64,000 nucleotides of DNA from Henckelia pumila. Lineage: Eukaryota > Streptophyta > Magnoliopsida > Lamiales > Gesneriaceae. Of the stretch, positions 62,101 through 64,000 are shown piece by piece. The stretch is from NCBI RefSeq assembly GCF_033568475.1, contig NC_133121.1:130480375-130544374 (forward strand), read 5' to 3'. The notes under the pieces are model-generated. The model was not told where the DNA came from. It searched no databases and saw only the letters and a program-made list of their open reading frames with translations. Every line of letters begins with the position of its first letter. Within the stretch, counting starts at the first letter, position 1. The position numbers and the translations under genes were made by a program.

Positions 62101-63650
62101 TGAGGCAATGTCTGATTTTGGATCTTTTGGGAAAAAAAAAAGTTGTTCAATTACTATTAGATATACTAATGTTAAGAAATAACATGCATGTCATTGTCCA
62201 ACACGATCTCACAATTTTGCGGGAGGTTTGATTCTCTTTCGAAAGAATGCCCTTTTCAATAGAATGTAACCAACTAAATTCAATCCACAAACCCATTACA
62301 CATACTACATAAATTCGCAGCCCAAGAAATCACCAATCAGCAAACTGCAACAAACCCACAAATTCATTGAAACAAACACACAGTCAATCCAAGAAAACTA
62401 AAACTGTCATACGGCTCAATCCATGGCGGGACGAGCCGGCCCACCAAAAACCCTCCGTTTGACGGGTCGAGGACAGGCCAACCCACCATCTCCGCGGATT
62501 GGAAATCCTCAACTCAACCAAACAAGGTGGTTGTGGGTTAAGCGGGCCGGCCGCGGGTTGGTTTTCTAAAAATAAAAATAAAAAATAAATAAAAATAAAA
62601 AATCATTATAATTAATTATAAATTTCATTTCATAAATAAATATTAATAAAAACATATTAATAAATTTTTTAATTATTGATTTCACAATTGTAAATCTTAT
62701 ATAAAAAAATTAATATAAAAAATTCAAACTTTCATTAACAAAAATATATGAATATCATGATAAAGTAAAAAAAAATTAAAAATTTCTCGAAACCCACGGG
62801 CCAACAATATGTACATCACCATAAAATAAAATAAAAAATTTAAAAAAATTTCCAAGCCCGCAGGCTAACCCACGCACGCCTAGACCACTTAAATTGTGTG
62901 ATACGATAGGTCTGACCCAAATTGACGACTGTAAAGTGAGCATCCAAAGCAAAACATTTAGGTACTGTTTGGTACGAGTATTATTAGTCCATGTATAACT
63001 TATTATATCCAATCTCGCGTTATTCTCGTCATACTATTTATCCATCTATTAATTATTTATTTTACATGAATCAAATCATTAATCATTTATCTTACATCAA
63101 TCAAATCATTAAATTTAAATTACTATATTACCTTTATAATTAATATTGTTCATATATTATTTCTTTTAAATAAAAAAAATTATAATTTATCATTTTTATA
63201 TAAAATTTAATAAATCAAATTAAATAAATTATACTCTATAAATCAAATCAAATACTATATTAACTATTATTTTTTATTTATTTTATATTACAATATGTTA
63301 CTTGTTCATGTATTATTTATTATCACATCAAGCGTCAAACGGTACCTTACAAAAAAAAGCACGATAAAAAGTACCTGGAGGCGTTGAATGGCTTGCTGAA
63401 ACGTGAGAACGGAAGATGAAGAAGACGATTTCTGTAAGCACTGATCAGTAGATGACGAAACAGAAGATGAAGAAGAACGAGTGGCCGCAGAAAAAGAGAA
63501 ACGCGATTCAGAAGAAACGCGTTTTGGCTGGAATATACGAAGAGAAGAAGTACTCCGGCCGGCGGTGAAGAAGAAAGCTATGTGGGGTTTGTATTTGTTG
63601 GGCGAATTCTTGAAAATGGAAGTCACCAACGGCAGCGTGAGTATGCTCAT
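33860..63650 (-). CDS. EDD1: Organellar bacterial-type glycyl-tRNA synthetase (alpha-beta fusion, EDD1-like), 36 exons, 1078 aa
   Basis: Charges tRNA-Gly in plastids and mitochondria. Exons: 63375-63650, 61773-61823, 61095-61162, 60259-60340, 60084-60147, 57984-58039, 57747-57824, 57492-57566, 57338-57408, 56826-56942, 56629-56730, 56187-56313, 54849-54932, 54537-54623, 53486-53587, 52785-52848, 51940-51995, 51440-51511, 50838-50920, 49103-49151, 43071-43133, 42880-42969, 42724-42810, 42479-42550, 42318-42376, 42136-42229, 41653-41871, 40742-40836, 39928-40018, 39742-39846, 38879-38917, 38306-38395, 37631-37732, 34532-34613, 34326-34411, 33860-33958. The sum is 3237 nt and every phase fits. 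Residues 1-75 are Ser-rich, like a transit peptide. The alpha-like catalytic part (about 82-390) has class II motif 2 near [16 protein letters not shown] and motif 3 [12 protein letters not shown]. The beta-like part starts [12 protein letters not shown] (near 396) and ends DLSILPGF. Length is close to Arabidopsis EDD1 as I recall it. Exon 19 uses a GC donor. Confidence 0.95.
35870..36850 (+). mobile_element. 5'-truncated LINE (L1-type) in intron 33 of the glycyl-tRNA synthetase gene
   Basis: Coding remains of LINE ORF2 C-terminus: [12 protein letters not shown] near 35880, then a frameshift near 36105-36118, then the zf-RVT region with [35 protein letters not shown] and [12 protein letters not shown] (to TGA near 36721). 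A 12-base poly-A ends at 36850. It lies antisense to the host gene. No clear TSD. Confidence 0.85.
37013..37110. repeat. (CA)n and (TA)n microsatellites in intron 33
   Basis: Two (CA)n tracts are separated by a TATATAGGGTGCGGGGTTCAAG segment. The GGGTGCGGGGATCAA words resemble the foldback MITE ends at 28678, so this may be a decayed relative. Confidence 0.6.
39158..39561 (-). mobile_element. LINE 3' fragment in intron 30, same family as 35870-36850
   Basis: A minus-strand reading contains [20 protein letters not shown] and [12 protein letters not shown], clearly related to the zf-RVT tail of the other LINE. A T-rich run at 39158-39166 on the plus strand marks the poly-A end. It is only about 0.4 kb. 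Its 5' end carries a 16-bp inverted duplication (39513-39528 and 39539-39554). Confidence 0.75.
40143..40157. repeat. G(15) homopolymer and nearby (GA)n in introns
   Basis: A poly-G run lies about 125 bp upstream (intron 28) of exon 29 of the glycyl-tRNA synthetase gene. A (GA)n tract lies at 40606-40633 in the same intron. Confidence 0.8.
43342..43563 (+). repeat. 5' LTR of the Copia element
   Basis: Starts TGTTGAATATT and ends AAAACCACA; 222 bp. The primer site follows with no spacer. Confidence 0.93.
43604..44540 (+). pseudogene. gag: Copia gag
   Basis: Starts [11 protein letters not shown] at 43604, 41 bp after the LTR. The gag domain contains [16 protein letters not shown] and the capsid-like segment to about residue 220. 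It ends with the knuckle [15 protein letters not shown]. At about 44535-44545 the frame changes; the continuation in the gag frame to 44575 looks spurious. Confidence 0.88.
44541..45590 (+). pseudogene. pol: Copia pol part 1: protease and integrase
   Basis: Protease motif [13 protein letters not shown] is near 44604. The GAG_pre-integrase zinc finger has HYRLGHPNF and CDICQLSKH. The integrase core has HSDIWGPSN, then [10 protein letters not shown], where I expected the usual DNG-type wording after the second Asp, and [11 protein letters not shown] with the Glu. The frame is lost in a G run near 45593-45602; coding then resumes in the next frame. Confidence 0.88.
45588..47927 (+). pseudogene. 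pol: Copia pol part 2: integrase C-terminus, RT and RNase H
   Basis: Starts in the integrase C-terminal part ([24 protein letters not shown]), then RT with [43 protein letters not shown] and catalytic YVDDIVLTG near 46970. RNase H has [18 protein letters not shown] and ends in [11 protein letters not shown]. The stop TGA at 47925-47927 runs directly into the polypurine tract. The 779-codon frame is open throughout. Confidence 0.92.
47935..48156 (+). repeat. 3' LTR of the Copia element
   Basis: 222 bp, about two differences from the 5' LTR, followed by TSD CATCG. Confidence 0.93.
56092..56146. repeat. Compound (GA)n(GT)n microsatellite in intron 12
   Basis: Lies about 40 nt inside the intron from the exon 12 donor site. 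On the transcript it reads (AC)n then (TC)n. Confidence 0.85.
58991..59587. mobile_element. Rearranged TRIM-like cluster in intron 5
   Basis: The right-hand unit has LTR-end ...TTTTTTAACA, primer-site-like TGGTAACAGAGC (59354-59365), a 95-bp non-coding middle, a purine-rich GCGTGAGAAGGG, and a 128-bp 3' LTR (about 59460-59587) starting TGTTGGTGTAC. To its left are two more primer-site copies, TGGTGTCAGAGC at 59235 (+) and its inverse at 59042-59053 (-), joined head to head. The whole block therefore folds back on itself (AACGGGTGGCCCAACTATGG at the left edge mirrors the sequence near 59395-59415). It has no coding capacity. Confidence 0.6.
62409..62890. repeat. GC-rich-ended, AT-core repeat in intron 1, hAT-like
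   Basis: GC-rich segments with GGGCCGGCC-type words (62409-62565 and 62790-62890) flank AT-rich DNA, the same layout as the hAT element at 25428. No matching termini or TSD were found, so the class is a guess. Confidence 0.35.
62961..63346. mobile_element. Tourist-like (PIF/Harbinger) MITE, 386 bp, in intron 1
   Basis: Termini GGTACTGTTTGG and, inverted, GGTACCGTTTGA are flanked by TTA on both sides (62958-62960 and 63347-63349), the classic Tourist arrangement. The interior is AT-rich and non-coding. It ends 28 bp from exon 1. Confidence 0.7.
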
Positions 63651-64000
63651 TCTGGCCCGAGATAGCGTTCTGTTTTGTGTGGGAGCACTCTTTTTTTATT
63701 TATATATAATAATAATTTATGTTCTTACGTTTCCGGGCTGGGTCCTCCTGATTTAAACTGGCCTGGAGCCCAGACAAGTTGGGCCTGTAAGTGGGCTTAC
63801 CTTCAGAACCGCTCCACGAACAGATTCATTCATTTAGAAACAAAAAATTAATTTGAAAGTACTTTCTTTGTTCATAGTTCATACAGTTTCCCCCCTTTTT
63901 GACTACTACGTATTTTTGGCTCCATCATTTGTACACAGGTGTATATGAGTTTGGTTGATAACTATATATCTCTTATTCCTATATATATTTTATCATTTGT
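63651..64000 (-). promoter_or_regulatory. Likely promoter of the glycyl-tRNA synthetase gene
   Basis: Minus-strand TATATAAATA is near 63697-63708, about 50 bp upstream of the ATG. Three TGGGCY (site II) motifs lie at 63767-63772, 63780-63785 and 63792-63797. Site II elements are known in plant promoters of nuclear genes for organellar and translation proteins. No gene is visible to the right before the window ends. Confidence 0.5.

Noticed and set aside
63481..63756. 91-codon plus ORF at the right edge
   Set aside because: It is antisense to exon 1 and the promoter of glycyl-tRNA synthetase, whose transit peptide and exon phase fit far better.

Overview
The window is nuclear DNA from a flowering plant. 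It has spliced genes with plant GT-AG introns and plant-type LTR retrotransposons, LINEs and MITEs. It also holds a relic of a plant pararetrovirus and a fragment of nuclear 18S rDNA plus ITS1. The ITS1 wording looks asterid, possibly Lamiales (for example Gesneriaceae or Oleaceae); this is a weak guess from memory.

Left part (1-14.5 kb): three insertions are nested. The oldest is an endogenous caulimovirid on the minus strand (about 14525 down to 10210). It keeps a Met-tRNA primer site, a 47-aa ORF, a coiled-coil VAP-like ORF, a coat protein with zinc knuckle, a movement protein, a small ORF and the start of protease/reverse transcriptase. It is broken by four in-frame stops and no frameshift that I can see. 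Its RT gene is cut at 10209 by the LTR of a minus-strand retrotransposon (18-10209, internal part off the left edge). That LTR was in turn split by a complete plus-strand Ty3/Gypsy chromovirus-like element (1773-9291, TSD AGACC).

Middle part (14.5-33.9 kb): one gene, 16882-20659 (+, four exons, 826 aa), encodes a DUF630/DUF632 protein with an N-myristoylation-type start. Downstream lie an rDNA pseudogene fragment, a solo LTR (22922-25180, TSD TGGTG), a non-autonomous hAT element (25428-26377, 8-bp TSD), a long foldback MITE present as a tandem pair (28678-29332), a small SINE-like insert with an 18-bp TSD, and AT-rich DNA with microsatellites.

Right part (33.9-63.7 kb): a single minus-strand gene of about 30 kb encodes organellar, bacterial-type glycyl-tRNA synthetase (alpha and beta parts fused, EDD1-like). 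I reconstructed 36 exons giving 3237 nt (1078 aa) with all phases consistent, including one GC-AG intron. Its introns carry a young Ty1/Copia element (43342-48156, TSD CATCG, two frameshifts), two LINE 3' fragments, a rearranged TRIM-like cluster, a Tourist-like MITE and a hAT-like GC-rich repeat. Promoter-type TGGGCY motifs lie upstream of its start at the right edge.

The two host genes are intact and unrelated in function; everything else is repeat-derived. I found no prokaryotic features, CRISPR arrays or tRNA genes.
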